Assembly (NCBI RefSeq): GCF_003144245.1 | Contig: NW_020289983.1 | Location: 558,001-622,000 of the forward strand | Length of the DNA stretch: 64,000 bases | Reading direction: 5' to 3' | Source of the DNA: Jaminaea rosea | Lineage: Eukaryota > Basidiomycota > Exobasidiomycetes > Microstromatales | Shown here: positions 20,335-29,770 of the stretch, in pieces | Numbering within the stretch: position 1 is the first letter of the stretch | How the letters are laid out: every line of letters starts with the position of its first letter | Program-made: the position numbers and the translations under genes | The notes under the pieces: model-generated | What the model was told of the DNA's origin: nothing | What the model saw: only the letters and a program-made list of their open reading frames with translations | Database searches by the model: none

Positions 20335-20617
20335 GATTTTAATCGGTGTGAGTGGTATGGGAAGGAAGAGGAAAGACGACTGCAGTTGGTCGTCAAGCAC
20401 GCCTGCCAGCCAGCACCGAGGCAGCCTCACGTCGTCTGGTCGTTGGTGCGGGCTTGCGGGTTGGTGCACTGTCGCCATCGAAGCTCCACCTCAATGGGCT
20501 TGACGAGTGAGAGAGGAAAGGGCCGGTGGCGATTCAACTCGTGACCCTCACTTGCCTGAAGAGAGCCAACCGACGGTGACGAGTTGGCTCTGGCTCCTAT
20601 TCGGTGCACGTTGATGT
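20335..20617 (-). repeat. Tandem promoter repeat, copy 2 (upstream of member D)
   Basis: Second copy of the promoter unit described upstream of member C. It begins with the same ACATCAACGTGCACCGAATA at about 20617 and ends at the member D start codon. Homology stops abruptly beyond 20617, which marks the outer duplication breakpoint. Confidence 0.85.
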
Positions 20618-22099
20618 GTACGGACGACTAGAGTCGATTGGGTTGACGACTTCATCCACTGGAGTGCACGCGTGCTGAGTCGGCGTAGCAGGCTTCGCGG
20701 GATGAGAGCGACGCAAGATGGATTGTGCCGTTGCCTACCCGTGGGCAAAGGTGCTGGTGCAAGACTCCGCGATGGAGGTAGAGCCCAGGATGGCGTTGCC
20801 GTTATCGGTGACGAGGATGCCTAGTAGACCTGTTTGAAGCCTTGGTCCGGCCAAGGGGACATGCGAGGGGCGCTGCCGCCTCGCGAGCGTCAATGCTCGT
20901 GACGTCGTGTGTCGCTGAACTCTTGCTGTCGCTGCCGTAGACACATTCGTGAGGAGCCTGAGTGACTATGATGGAGGCTGATGAGCAAGATGACGACGGC
21001 ATTGACTGCTGAGCCCGAGCTGAGGTGGCTTAAGTGGTGACTGCCGACTGAGGGCGCTGATGACTGAGTAGAAGAGCCGCTTCCGCAGCGTCTGCTGGCC
21101 GTGATGGATGCGACGGTGCTCGTGCTAGTGAAGCCATGGTGGCTAGGATTGAAGGGTAGAGAGAGAGGATGAGGATGAAGGCGACCAGAGTCGGTCTGGT
21201 CCAGTTGGACGGACTGAGCCGCCGCTGCCACGTGGGCGACGCGACGCGCTGGTTGAACGAGAGCCGGGCGGTATGACGGTGAGGGGGTACGAGGCTACTT
21301 GGTAGCAGAGCTTGCGGGGGATGCGAAGCGCATGGTGAACGTAGGGGCAGGAGATGATTGAGAGTCGTGTCGAGAGTGCCGAGGAGTGATAGCAGGGGTA
21401 GAGAGTGGAGATGGAGAGAGATGGAGTGATGGAAAGGAAGTGAAGATGCTCAGCGGCCGCTGGTCGCGATTTGGTCGCGCGTGTCGCCTTTGCCCTGGCG
21501 ACTGGCCGCGAGCATCGGAGCCCTCCAATGTCATCAACCGCACGGCCGTGCCTGACTGCGCGGAGCGCTCGCCGATGCACCTCGTCACGGAAGAATCTTC
21601 AGTCCACGCGCAGATGGATCACAGCGGGGCGAATTCAAGTGATGTTGCCGGCGTCACCATCATGGCCGTGCTCGCGGAGAGGCCAGACGCATCGACTGCA
21701 CCTCGAAGCGTGCGACCACGGTGGCGGCCAGCCTATAATGAAAGTCAACAAGAGCCAGGAAGCCGGCTCTGGATCGAGTCGAACCTCACCCTGCCTCGAT
21801 GCACGTCGTTCATCGTCTTACCTCCCCCCTTCCTCCCTGCCTCCGACTGACGTGCATCGATCCGGCCAATCCTCGATTGATGACGAGTTTGCGCCAATTC
21901 AGCTACTCGGAGTGGGATGAAGGAGTCGCGCTCTGCTATTGTGAGGCCCGCTCACCACCCTTGCTGGCCACACGTGCGCGTACGACATAGCTGGCTGACG
22001 AGTGCGACAAGCAGACAAATCATCCTTACGGCGCTACCGCTACCGCTCCTCCGCCACCGCTCCTCCGCTACCGTAGCTGCGGCTCGAAGGCAGAAGACG

Positions 22100-22146
<47 letters not shown>

Positions 22147-22431
22147 GAGAGGCATGTTGAGGACTGAGGTTGAGGACGGGTAGTTCTCGCAGTCACCACG
22201 TCGAGCTCAGGGAGTCCGCTACTGTCACACGCTTCCACTAGTATGCTGCTGCTACGAGCAAGCGTTGACCGGCGTAGAGGAAGAGGAGGATATCGATATC
22301 TTATTACTACAGCGGCCAAGTTCTATGGAAGGCGCCGTTATGCTTAACTCGTCTCATTACCATACATAAGATGGTAATGTGCCGGCCTACTTTCACGCTT
22401 CCCCATTGTACGTTGGCACTTCGATGCCGTA
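20618..22431. other. Repeat-rich spacer between members D and E
   Basis: About 1.8 kb without a supported gene. It contains Ser/Pro-rich frames on the minus strand (20890-21231, 21143-21580) lying behind a CT-rich, promoter-like tract near 21360-21440. A possible short start (MRFASPASSATK) at about 21334 is closed by a stop after 12 codons. From about 21830 it carries the second copy of the diverged segmental duplication. A (CA)18 repeat lies at 22107-22142. Confidence 0.4.
22107..22142. repeat. (CA)18 dinucleotide microsatellite
   Basis: Thirty-six bases of uninterrupted CA repeat in the 3' flank of member E. It is noncoding. Confidence 0.97.
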
Positions 22432-23526
22432 CTATATGCTGGGGGATGTTAGCGTGCAGAGATACTGTAGGGTCGGCGCGACGAGTCCATCGTCCCCGTC
22501 GCCCAGCACCACCTGCCCCTCCCTGGCCGCCCTGGCCGCCCTGCGCCTGATGTTGAACCCCTCAGCGGGGTCTACACGCGGCGGACGAGGAGCGTCTGGG
22601 TCCCAGCGCAGCCGCTCCACCTCCTCCACCGTGGTGCCCACAGGCCAGAAGGCCGCCTCCGCCATCGCCTCCGCCATCGCCACTGCCCTCGTCTCCCTGC
22701 GCCTCGCCTGCTTCCTGAGCCTCTTCCTCATCCGCTTAGAGGGAGGGGGAAGAATGTTGTCGGCGGTGAGAGGGAAGAGCTCGTCCAGCGGGGTGTTGCG
22801 GTAACGGGCTTTGAGGGAGGCGACGTCTCCACGGTTCTCCCTCTGCCTGTGTGCGGGCGAAGAAGCAGGATAGTATGATGAGTGTCAGCAGACGATGCGT
22901 CATGTGTGCTTTCTCTGATTACTCACACCTTGTTGACAAGGCGCTGATGGGTCCGGCGGGCAGCGGCGTTCGGTGCGCTGTCGTAGCGCTTCTCTCGCGC
23001 CTCCCGCTGTAGAAGCCGGATCTCCTCGGCGCTTGCCCCCTCGCTGGGCCTGATCGAAGCGCGACGTGCCTAAGAGGCGAAGAGGGGAGCGGGTCAGTGG
23101 GTCGTTCAGCCAGCTACTTGCAGTCTTTGCCAGAATGGGCCACTCACCCTGATCTCCTCCGGCGTCTCCTTGGGCAGTGGAGGCATCACCGCACCACCCC
23201 GAGCGACGAAGAGCAGACGATGCACCTCGAGATCGATGAGGCGGTCGACCGCTTTGCCCTGGTCGACAACGCAGCCCATGTCGTACCTCCGCTGCGCCAT
23301 CCTGCGCAAGGTCAGCGTGCGCGAAAGGTCAGCATGCCGAGCAGCGAGTCAAACGTGCGGGGGGAGCACCTACTTCTTCCACCAGGTCTGCCAATCCTCG
23401 TCATTTAAGCCCATCACCTTCTCCTTACTCTCGTCGTCGTGGCGTCGCAGGAGGCGTGAGTAGTCGCGGCCCTTGCGATGGAAAATTGAAGTGCGGCTCG
23501 TACGAGCGCAGAGCAGGGGCGTTCAT
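22432..23526 (-). pseudogene. Unknown-family protein E (four exons, 1-nt frame slip in exon 1)
   Basis: Exons 23526-23374, 23301-23148, 23069-22927 and 22846-22432. Intron phases after exons 2 and 3 (0, 2) match member C, and exon 3 is again 143 nt. Exon 1 starts MNAPALRSYEPHFNF and ends with the conserved GRDYSRLLRRHDDES and DWQTWWKK, but these two parts lie in different frames. Exon 1 is one base longer than the phase requires, the slip falling near 23488-23500. Exons 2-4 are open and well conserved: MAQRRYDMGCVVDQGKAVDR, PPLPKETPEEIR, RASIRPSEGASAEEIR, LPPPSKR, EAAFWPVGTTVEEVERLRW and APRPPR. With the slip corrected the protein would have about 287 residues. It may be a young pseudogene, or the extra base may be an assembly error. 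It lacks C's poly-Ser region. Confidence 0.6.
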
Positions 23527-23660
23527 GTCGCGAAAGTTGGCGTTCATGGTGAGAGCAGAGAGTGAGGTGGACCGAGGAGGAAGAAGGTAGTGGTGGACTG
23601 AGAAGAAGACAGCGATCCATCAGCAGGGACGACTTCAAGCCAGCACAGAGGCAAATTCGT

Positions 23661-23830
23661 CTCGGTCTCTGCCAGAATGGGTCACTCACCTTGACCTCCT
23701 CCGGCGTCTCCTCCGGCAGTGGGGGCATGACTGCGCCACCGCGAGCGACGAAGAGCAGACGATGCCTCTCAAGATTGATGAGGCACTCGACCGCTTTGCC
23801 CTTGTCGACCACGCAGCCCATGTCGTTGTC
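23661..23830 (-). repeat. Orphan copy of member E exon 2 fused to member F exon 4
   Basis: The minus-strand segment from about 23821 to 23690 encodes MGCVVDKGKAVECLINLERH and PPLPEETPEEVK, almost the same as exon 2 of member E (23286-23148). Homology continues into the following intron (GTGAGTG.CCCATTCTGGCA.AGA) to about 23661. It has no exon 1 of its own. Upstream it joins directly to the exon 4 sequence of member F, at the point where E exon 2 reads ...CGAC|ATGGGC. Confidence 0.8.
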
Positions 23831-24723
23831 CCTCGCCTCCCTCTCCCGTGCCTGCGCGCGCTTGGGATGCTTCGTCTTGCGGCGCTTCGAGGGGGGATGT
23901 GCATGGATGCGGGGAGTGGGGGCGGGGTACCTTGTCGAGGAGGGGAAAGAAGTGGCCGTATGGAGTTGCCCTGATGCGAGCAATGGCCCGCTTGCGGTCA
24001 GGCTCAGTCTTCTTGTACCTGTCAGCGCACGAGAAGCAAGCGGACGAAGGGCAGGATGGTGAGTGTCAACAGGCGACTAGAGCCACGTACGCCAGCGTCG
24101 TGTCTGGATACTGACGTTCGATCGATCTTGCGCTCGTAGTCACTTCGCTTTGCCCCATTGGGATTAGCATTGTAGCGCACTTCTCGCGCCCTTTTCTGGT
24201 ACCTCTTGATCTCGGTGGCACTGGCGCCGGGCCTCAACTTGACCGACACGCGACGAGCCTTACGGTGACGAGAGGGCGAGAAGAAGGGTGATGTGAGTCA
24301 GCCTGGCTGTATCCCACAGAACGACTTTGATTGGTTGCTCACCGCCGCCTGCTCCGGCGTCTCCTTCGAGGTCAGAGGGGGCCGCACGGCGCCGTCACGA
24401 CCATTGTAGAGAAGCCGGTCATTCTCATTGCGGCAGACCACTGCGACCGCCTCATCCTTGTCGATGGATTGACCAGCTTGAAACTTTCGCTGGTCCATCC
24501 TGTTAAGGGAATCGGAGGATCAGCAAGCCAGGAACAGCGGCTTAGGCGCTCACAGCAATACTCACTTATTCCACCACCTCCCCCATTCGACCTCACTCAT
24601 TGCCATGACTTTGGCCTCCGACTCATCGTCGTGGCGTCGCAGCATGAGTGAGTAGTCTCTGCCATCGCGTGTCAAGGAAGAGCAGGCTTGGTAGTCGCGA
24701 CGAGCTGGAGCTCTGGCACTCAT
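23769..24723 (-). CDS. Unknown-family protein F (four exons, chimeric 3' end)
   Basis: Exons 24723-24566, 24499-24343, 24258-24116 and 24018-23769 give 235 residues, with intron phases 2, 0, 2 and a 143-nt exon 3 as in C and E. The module reads RRDYQACSSL, RDGRDYSLMLRRHDDESEAK and EWGRWWNK, then M-D-Q-R-K. Exon 2 keeps GAVRPPLTSKETPEQAA. Exon 3 keeps RRVSVKLRPGASATEIKRYQ and AREVRY. Exon 4 starts like the family (YKKTEPDRKRAIARIRATPY, FFPLLDK). The family PPSKR motif is present but in another frame (HPPSKRRKTKHPKRAQ), and downstream the gene runs into an orphan copy of E exon 2. The frame used here ends in a novel Gly/Arg-rich tail with the stop at 23769-23771. The C-terminus is therefore altered relative to C and E. 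Confidence 0.5.
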
Positions 24724-26069
24724 GCTGGCTTCGAGTGTTGGTGAGACTGAAAGGAAGAAGAGTCAAGCTGGTCGTCAAGCCACGTCTTGCAGCCAGCACT
24801 GAAGCCCTCAGTTTCGTCTCGTCTGGCAGGCCTTGACGGAAATGTATCGTCAGAAGGCCAGATGATCGCTCGAAGGTGGTACGAAAAGACCGTGCCGAGT
24901 GCCTGTATGTCGAGGTCGTGGACTGACAGTCATGGCCGACTAGAGGCAGCAATGACTTGGCGAGTGGGACCGTTTGCGACTTGCATGTAGCCAGGTAAGG
25001 GGACGCGCAGGCTTGACGTGGTAGCATTGAGCGAGATTGCCTGGCACTAGAAGTATGATCGCAACGTGGGCCCAGCAGCGTGGGGTGCTGAGGGGTGCGA
25101 GCTGCCACTTGATGAGCTTAGCCGTGATGCGTGACGAGGTGCCGAGGAGCGTGCAACAAGTTTGAAGGGAAGAGGATCGAGGAGGCGAAGGTGGTGACGA
25201 GGATGCACGCGCCGGCTGGCACACACGCGAGAAGCTTGATGCACTGGTGGTGAGGCGCTGAGCGAAGCTAGCTTGACGGTATTGGCTCCTCGGACGGAGA
25301 GGCGAGGCGATCAGGGAGGGCGACGCCACCGTGACCTTGATGAATCGCAAAGCCTCGAGTGTCTTGCTCTTGAGCGAGCCGTGACGGCGGAGAGTCTTGC
25401 GGGCCAGCACCATGGCTTGACGTGGAGCTGGAGCTGAGGACGTGTGTGCGCGCGTGAGGAGAGGTCCGAAGGATGACCGGCTTGAGGAGGCGTTGATGGC
25501 AGGGTGATGACGAGGCAGGACAGCCGACGAGGTGGTGTGCGACGTCTGTGAGATGAATCGAGGAGGAGAGGGCGGAGCGAGGCAGTGCTGAGTCGGTGAT
25601 GGTACAGGAGGAGCGAGCGAGTTGAGGGGTAGGGGAGGGTGATGAGGAGAGGAAGTGGGGCACGAGGAGATGGGAGTGATGGTTAGGAGGGCAAGAACCT
25701 CGACGACTGGCTCGTCGAACTTGATCTCGCTGTCAGCACGCGCCCAGCGAGATTGGGCCTCAGCCGCTGTGGCTCTGCACCGCGTTTGCTCTGACGAGCG
25801 TCCGCGAGGATCGAGGGCTGACGGACATCCGCCTTCGGCGCACTCAGCATCCGCCAGCCGCCGCGAGCAGGAGGGCCTCAAGCTCTCTTGGCTGAGCATC
25901 GGCGCAAAGACTTGATCCGTCCGCCGCGCCTACAACGTCAGGCCACTAGCACGCGGCGGCAGACAGGCTCTCATTGAGCTCCACTCCTGGTTTCCGGCCT
26001 CGCTGCTGCCATATCCTCGTCGACGCAGCATGCATCCGGATATCATTGCCCTTGGCCCCCGCACCTTGG
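24724..26069. other. Spacer between the unknown-family cluster and LIPB
   Basis: About 1.3 kb. Apart from the weak frame at 24940-25413 I see only short frames and CT-rich stretches. It marks the right edge of the accessory cluster. Confidence 0.4.
24940..25413 (-). CDS. Possible small Ser/Arg-rich protein (weak)
   Basis: An open frame on minus gives 157 residues from ATG at 25413 (MVLARKTLRRHGSLKSK...), and the frame stays open much further upstream, to about 25899. It is rich in Ser, Arg and Pro, has one hydrophobic stretch (AHVAIILLVPGNLAQCYH) and no recognised domain. A CT-rich tract typical of fungal promoters lies just upstream (25420-25680). No gene overlaps it on the other strand, which is the main reason for listing it. 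GC-rich DNA produces such frames by chance, so this may be spurious. Confidence 0.22.
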   Translation of the reverse strand: MVLARKTLRRHGSLKSKTLEALRFIKVTVASPSLIASPLRPRSQYRQASFAQRLTTSASSFSRVCQPARASSSPPSPPRSSSLQTCCTLLGTSSRITAKLIKWQLAPLSTPRCWAHVAIILLVPGNLAQCYHVKPARPLTWLHASRKRSHSPSHCCL

Positions 26070-27207
26070 TTACGGCTCCGTCGGCACAGTCACCTCTTCT
26101 CCCTTGACCCAGACCCTGCTCAATACCCCTCGTTCGTCTCCCTCGTACCTGAGCAGCTCCTCGCCTGCCTCTACCATCTCCCTTCCCAGCGCCTGCCCCA
26201 GCGCCTGAACAGCTTTCGGCATGACCTCCTTCACGCTCACCTCCCGCGCATCCTTCCCCTCGTCCTCCAACTGCTCCTCAATACTAGTCATGCCGCGCCC
26301 CTTGATGCCGCACGCCACGATCCGCCGGAACCAGGGCGCCACCTCGCGAGTGACGTTGAGGCCGAATCCATGCGTGGTGATGCGATGCCGTACTTGCACG
26401 CCAATGCTGCATATCTTGAGGTAGGGGGTCGACCAGACGCCAGTGTTGTTCTCGGGTGGCTCGACGAGAGGTAGCTGGTAGTGAGATGTGAGAATGGAGC
26501 GAATCGCCGTTTGCAGGGCCTCAATGTAGCAGCGGCTGGAGAGCTGCGGGTGGCGAGGGGGAGACAGGGTCAGACTGGAGCTAGACGAAGGCTGCCACAG
26601 CGCTGCTCACCCCCATCGAACCCAGATTCACAATCGGGTACCCAATCAGCTGTCCCGGACCATGATATGTGATCAACCCACCCCTCTGCGTCAAATGATA
26701 GTCTGCCCCTATGCTCGCGAATCGCTCCCTGACCTGCTCCTCGCTGAGCTCCCCTCCCCCGACAGTGGGCGGCGCATCGGCATCATTCTCGCTGCGGTGC
26801 CCGCGTCTGCCTTCGGTGTAGACGGGCTTGTGCTCGAGGAGCAGGAGAACTTCGGGCTGGCCGCGCAGCGAGTAGAGACGCTCCTGCAATGCCAGGCCAA
26901 GTGCGTAGGGGACATGGTGCGGGATGAGTGAATAGTGGATGGGGGGCAGCGATGATGGATCGGGGCGCTTGCTGGCCGAGCCGCACGCAGTTGATGCCCA
27001 GCGCCGGCTCACCGAGCGCGATGCTGACGTTGAGGCTTGCCACCAGGGCTGAGCCTTCAAAGGAGCTCGTAGTGACGCTGCCATGTCGCGAAGTAGTGGG
27101 ACTGTGCGGGACAGCCTGATTGGCAATAGCGCCAATGCTGGCCTGACTCGAGGGCGGAGAGAGCCACGCGACAGAGGCGTAGTCGTCGTCCCTTGTCGGC
27201 TCACCAA
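26070..27207 (-). CDS. Octanoyl (lipoyl) transferase, LipB/LIPT2 family
   Basis: Exons 27207-26611 and 26543-26070 give 356 residues, with a 67-nt phase 0 intron (GTGAGC...CCGCAG). The enzyme moves octanoate from acyl carrier protein to lipoyl domains, the first step of lipoate synthesis in mitochondria. The signatures are RGGLITYHGPGQ (175-186), the catalytic Lys in YLKICSIGVQVRH (K242), THGFGLNV and the catalytic Cys in VACGIKGRGMTSI (C277). The first 75 residues are rich in Arg, Ser and Ala with few acids, as expected of a mitochondrial presequence. A second Met (at 27084) could be the true start and would widen the gap to the divergent AIR2-like gene. An insertion of about 20 residues follows HKPVYTEGRRGH. 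Confidence 0.92.
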
Positions 27208-27260
27208 ATTTCTTGTTCCCGTCCTCGCGTCTCATCTCTCCCTCTCATCATCGTGCGGTC

Positions 27261-29351
27261 ATGTCAGCGCCATACAACTGGGCTGCGGGCGATGGCGACC
27301 AAGGCGACAACGCCGGCTCATCGTCCTCGACACCCCGCTCGTCAGCTTGGGTCATCGATACTGCCCCTACCCCCTCGCGCGGTGGACAAAAGACAAAGAG
27401 GAGACGCCACGATGCCACGTCTTCGCCTGAGCTGGAGCAAAACGCCTCCTTCACATTCGATCTTCAAGGCGACGAGCAGGTAGCTCCGCCCAGCAAGGAA
27501 CCGTCACCACCACCGGCACCATCGAACCTGCTCCTCCCCGAGCACGTTGAGCTCGCCCGCCACAACGCAGACGATCCACCAGACGATGCGCCATCCCCAT
27601 CCTCATCAGCCGACGGAGCTTTAGGCGACTTCACACAGATCGATGGCGCCGATCCGCACTCCACCCGCTACTACGACGTCGCCGCTGCCGAGTCGCGCCA
27701 ATCTCTCAAAGAGTGCGAAGTCTGCGGAGAGCGCGGGCATACCAAACGCAACTGCTCCCACCTCCTTTGCGCAAGCTGCGGTGCAACCGATGAGCACACG
27801 ACGCGGGACTGCCCAGTCGGGGTGTCCTGCTTTCGATGCGGGATGAAGGGCCATCGACGCAACGAATGCACGGCTGATGTGAGACGGATGCCATCAAGAT
27901 GCAGGCGCTGCGGTGCCTCCAATCACATGGAGGAGAGCTGCCCAACGCTCTGGAGGATATACAGTTATGTGGATGAGGAGGTGTGGGAGGCATATCGCGA
28001 GGGCAAGGCTGCTGCTGCGGGCACTTCATCGCGCGAGCACGACTGGGACCCGGCGCAACGCTGGTGCTACAACTGCGCGGCTCGAGGAGCTCATTGGGGA
28101 GATGATTGCCCGCAGCCTCGCCGCTCGCGTCATGGCGAGCCTAGCGCGTTCAGCGAGTACGTCTCACGCATGGGACCATTTGCGCACAGGCTGGCCCCAC
28201 CTCCGCCATCTCACGCTCATCCAGGTGCAGACATGTACGACGTCAGCGTGGGCCCGACTGCCTCGATGCACTTCCTCGGCGGCAGGGCAGGCGGCAACAA
28301 TGCCTCACTCGAGGAGGAGGTGGACCGTCTCTTCGCACGAGCCCCAGGCGCCTCACGCAGGCAGATGGAGCGCGAGAGGGCGAGAGAGAGGGAGCAGCAG
28401 CGCAGGGGAGCTACCGCCACATCGTCTTCGTGTGAGTGGACGAGGGGCGCTGCGGATTTGACAGGGTAGACTGGGACTGACCACTCCACCCCCGCATAGA
28501 CAGCACACCCCAGCACACGTACTTCAACGAAGACAGCGAAGAAGACCTCGAAGAACGGGCTTTCAACCGCGCACGCAGACGACGCCGCGAGCAAGAAGAG
28601 CAAGAAGCAGAAGAGCAAAGGCGCAACAGACAGCGCGAACGGCGTCGCAGGGAAGAGCAAGAAGAGCGCCGCGCACCAGGGTACTGGGCTCGCAGAGCGT
28701 TTGAGTGACGCCCCGGCGCCGGTAGGGATGGACGATTACATCGAGATCAGCAGCGATGATGACAGCGAAGACGAGCGGCACAACGGAGCTCGCGCGAACG
28801 GCAAGGCGAGGGGCAAGAAGCGCTCCCGCGAGGTCGACGATGCTCCTCCACCGCCGAAGCAAAAGAACAAGAAAAAGGCGCGACTAAGCCAAGAGGGCAC
28901 GCACGATGATCCCCCTCTCGCTGCTGCACCGTCGAAGAAGCAGAAGAAGGCGGCGAGGAAGGCTGCGCGAGAAGCTGCGCAACAAGACCCCGCGATGACG
29001 ATGAATGGATACAGATTCTCCTCAACGTCAAAACGGGGAGGTAAAAAGGCCAAAGAGAACAAGCTACGCGCCGTTGATGCCGAGAAGCGGGCGAATGCTC
29101 CGCCTAATAGCGAGTCGGGTTCTGCTCCTGCCTCAGCGAATGCGGCCAAGAGGCAGGCCAAGAAGGCGAAACAGCGAGCCCAGCGGGAGAAGCAGAACCA
29201 GCAGCAGCAGCAGGGGCAGGGGCAGGGGCAGGGTAGCGCTGCAGCTCCACCTCCCCAGAATCGGGCCGCTCGGCGCAAGGCACTCTATGGCGCTGCTAAT
29301 GGTGCGACGGGAAGAGGGAATCAACCCATGTTCCGCGGCGGGTATGATTGA
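27261..29351 (+). CDS. Air1/Air2-type CCHC zinc-knuckle protein (TRAMP complex)
   Basis: Exons 27261-28431 and 28504-29351 give 672 residues. Five CCHC knuckles are visible: CEVCGERGHTKRNC (152-165), CASCGATDEHTTRDC (170-184), CFRCGMKGHRRNEC (190-203), CRRCGASNHMEESC (214-227) and CYNCAARGAHWGDDC (269-283). The CPTLWRIYSY stretch after the fourth knuckle is typical of Air1/Air2/ZCCHC7, RNA-binding subunits of the nuclear TRAMP polyadenylation complex that feeds RNA to the exosome. The 72-nt intron (GTGAGT...GACAG) was chosen because it opens a long GC3-rich Lys/Ser frame with a SUMO-interaction-like IEISSDDDSEDE (about 470) and a Lys-, Gln- and Gly-rich tail. An acceptor 4 nt upstream (CATAG) opens another frame that ends at 28708 (459 residues). 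Confidence 0.85.
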
Positions 29352-29770
29352 CGCGCGGTGGGGAGCACGAGCGCGAGTGGCGGGCATGCATCACGACGAG
29401 CATCAGCAGCAGAGCAGACATTTAGAGGGGGCAGAGGCGGCCAGCTCGTCATTAATCGTTGGAAGGCATAGAGGTTGAGCGCACCGTTCGTCAGCACGAC
29501 CGACAACATCACCTCCTTTTGGTGGAAATAGAGGAACAATCAGCAGGATGGTGGAGTCGAGCATGAACAGAGGAAGTAGCGGAGCATCACGCCAAGCGCG
29601 GCAATATGATATCCTTACCCAATCAGCATGCGAGCAAGCTGAAAGGCAGCGTCGTGAAGGCGAAGTTTTGCACAAAGGGAGGCGCGACGGAGGATTGCGC
29701 TCTTCGTCACTGCCTCGCGCCCAGCGACCCTGCCATCCTCTCCGCCTCTCCTGATCTGCTCCCGCACGCC
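29352..29770. other. Convergent 3' flanks
   Basis: About 420 bp between the AIR2-like stop and the stop of the Rossmann protein. Both 3' untranslated regions lie here. No gene seen. Confidence 0.4.

Noticed and set aside
20890-21588. Ser/Pro-rich minus-strand frames between members D and E
   Set aside because: Low complexity, no family motif, closed quickly from any credible start. They look like promoter-type CT-rich DNA.
21952-22319. Frames with alternating Cys-Val or Thr-His
   Set aside because: They are translations of the CA microsatellite.
23414-23983. A 189-codon frame on - joining member F exon 4 to member E exon 1
   Set aside because: It reads through an orphan exon, an intron remnant and a promoter, so it is a by-product of the chimeric junction rather than a gene.
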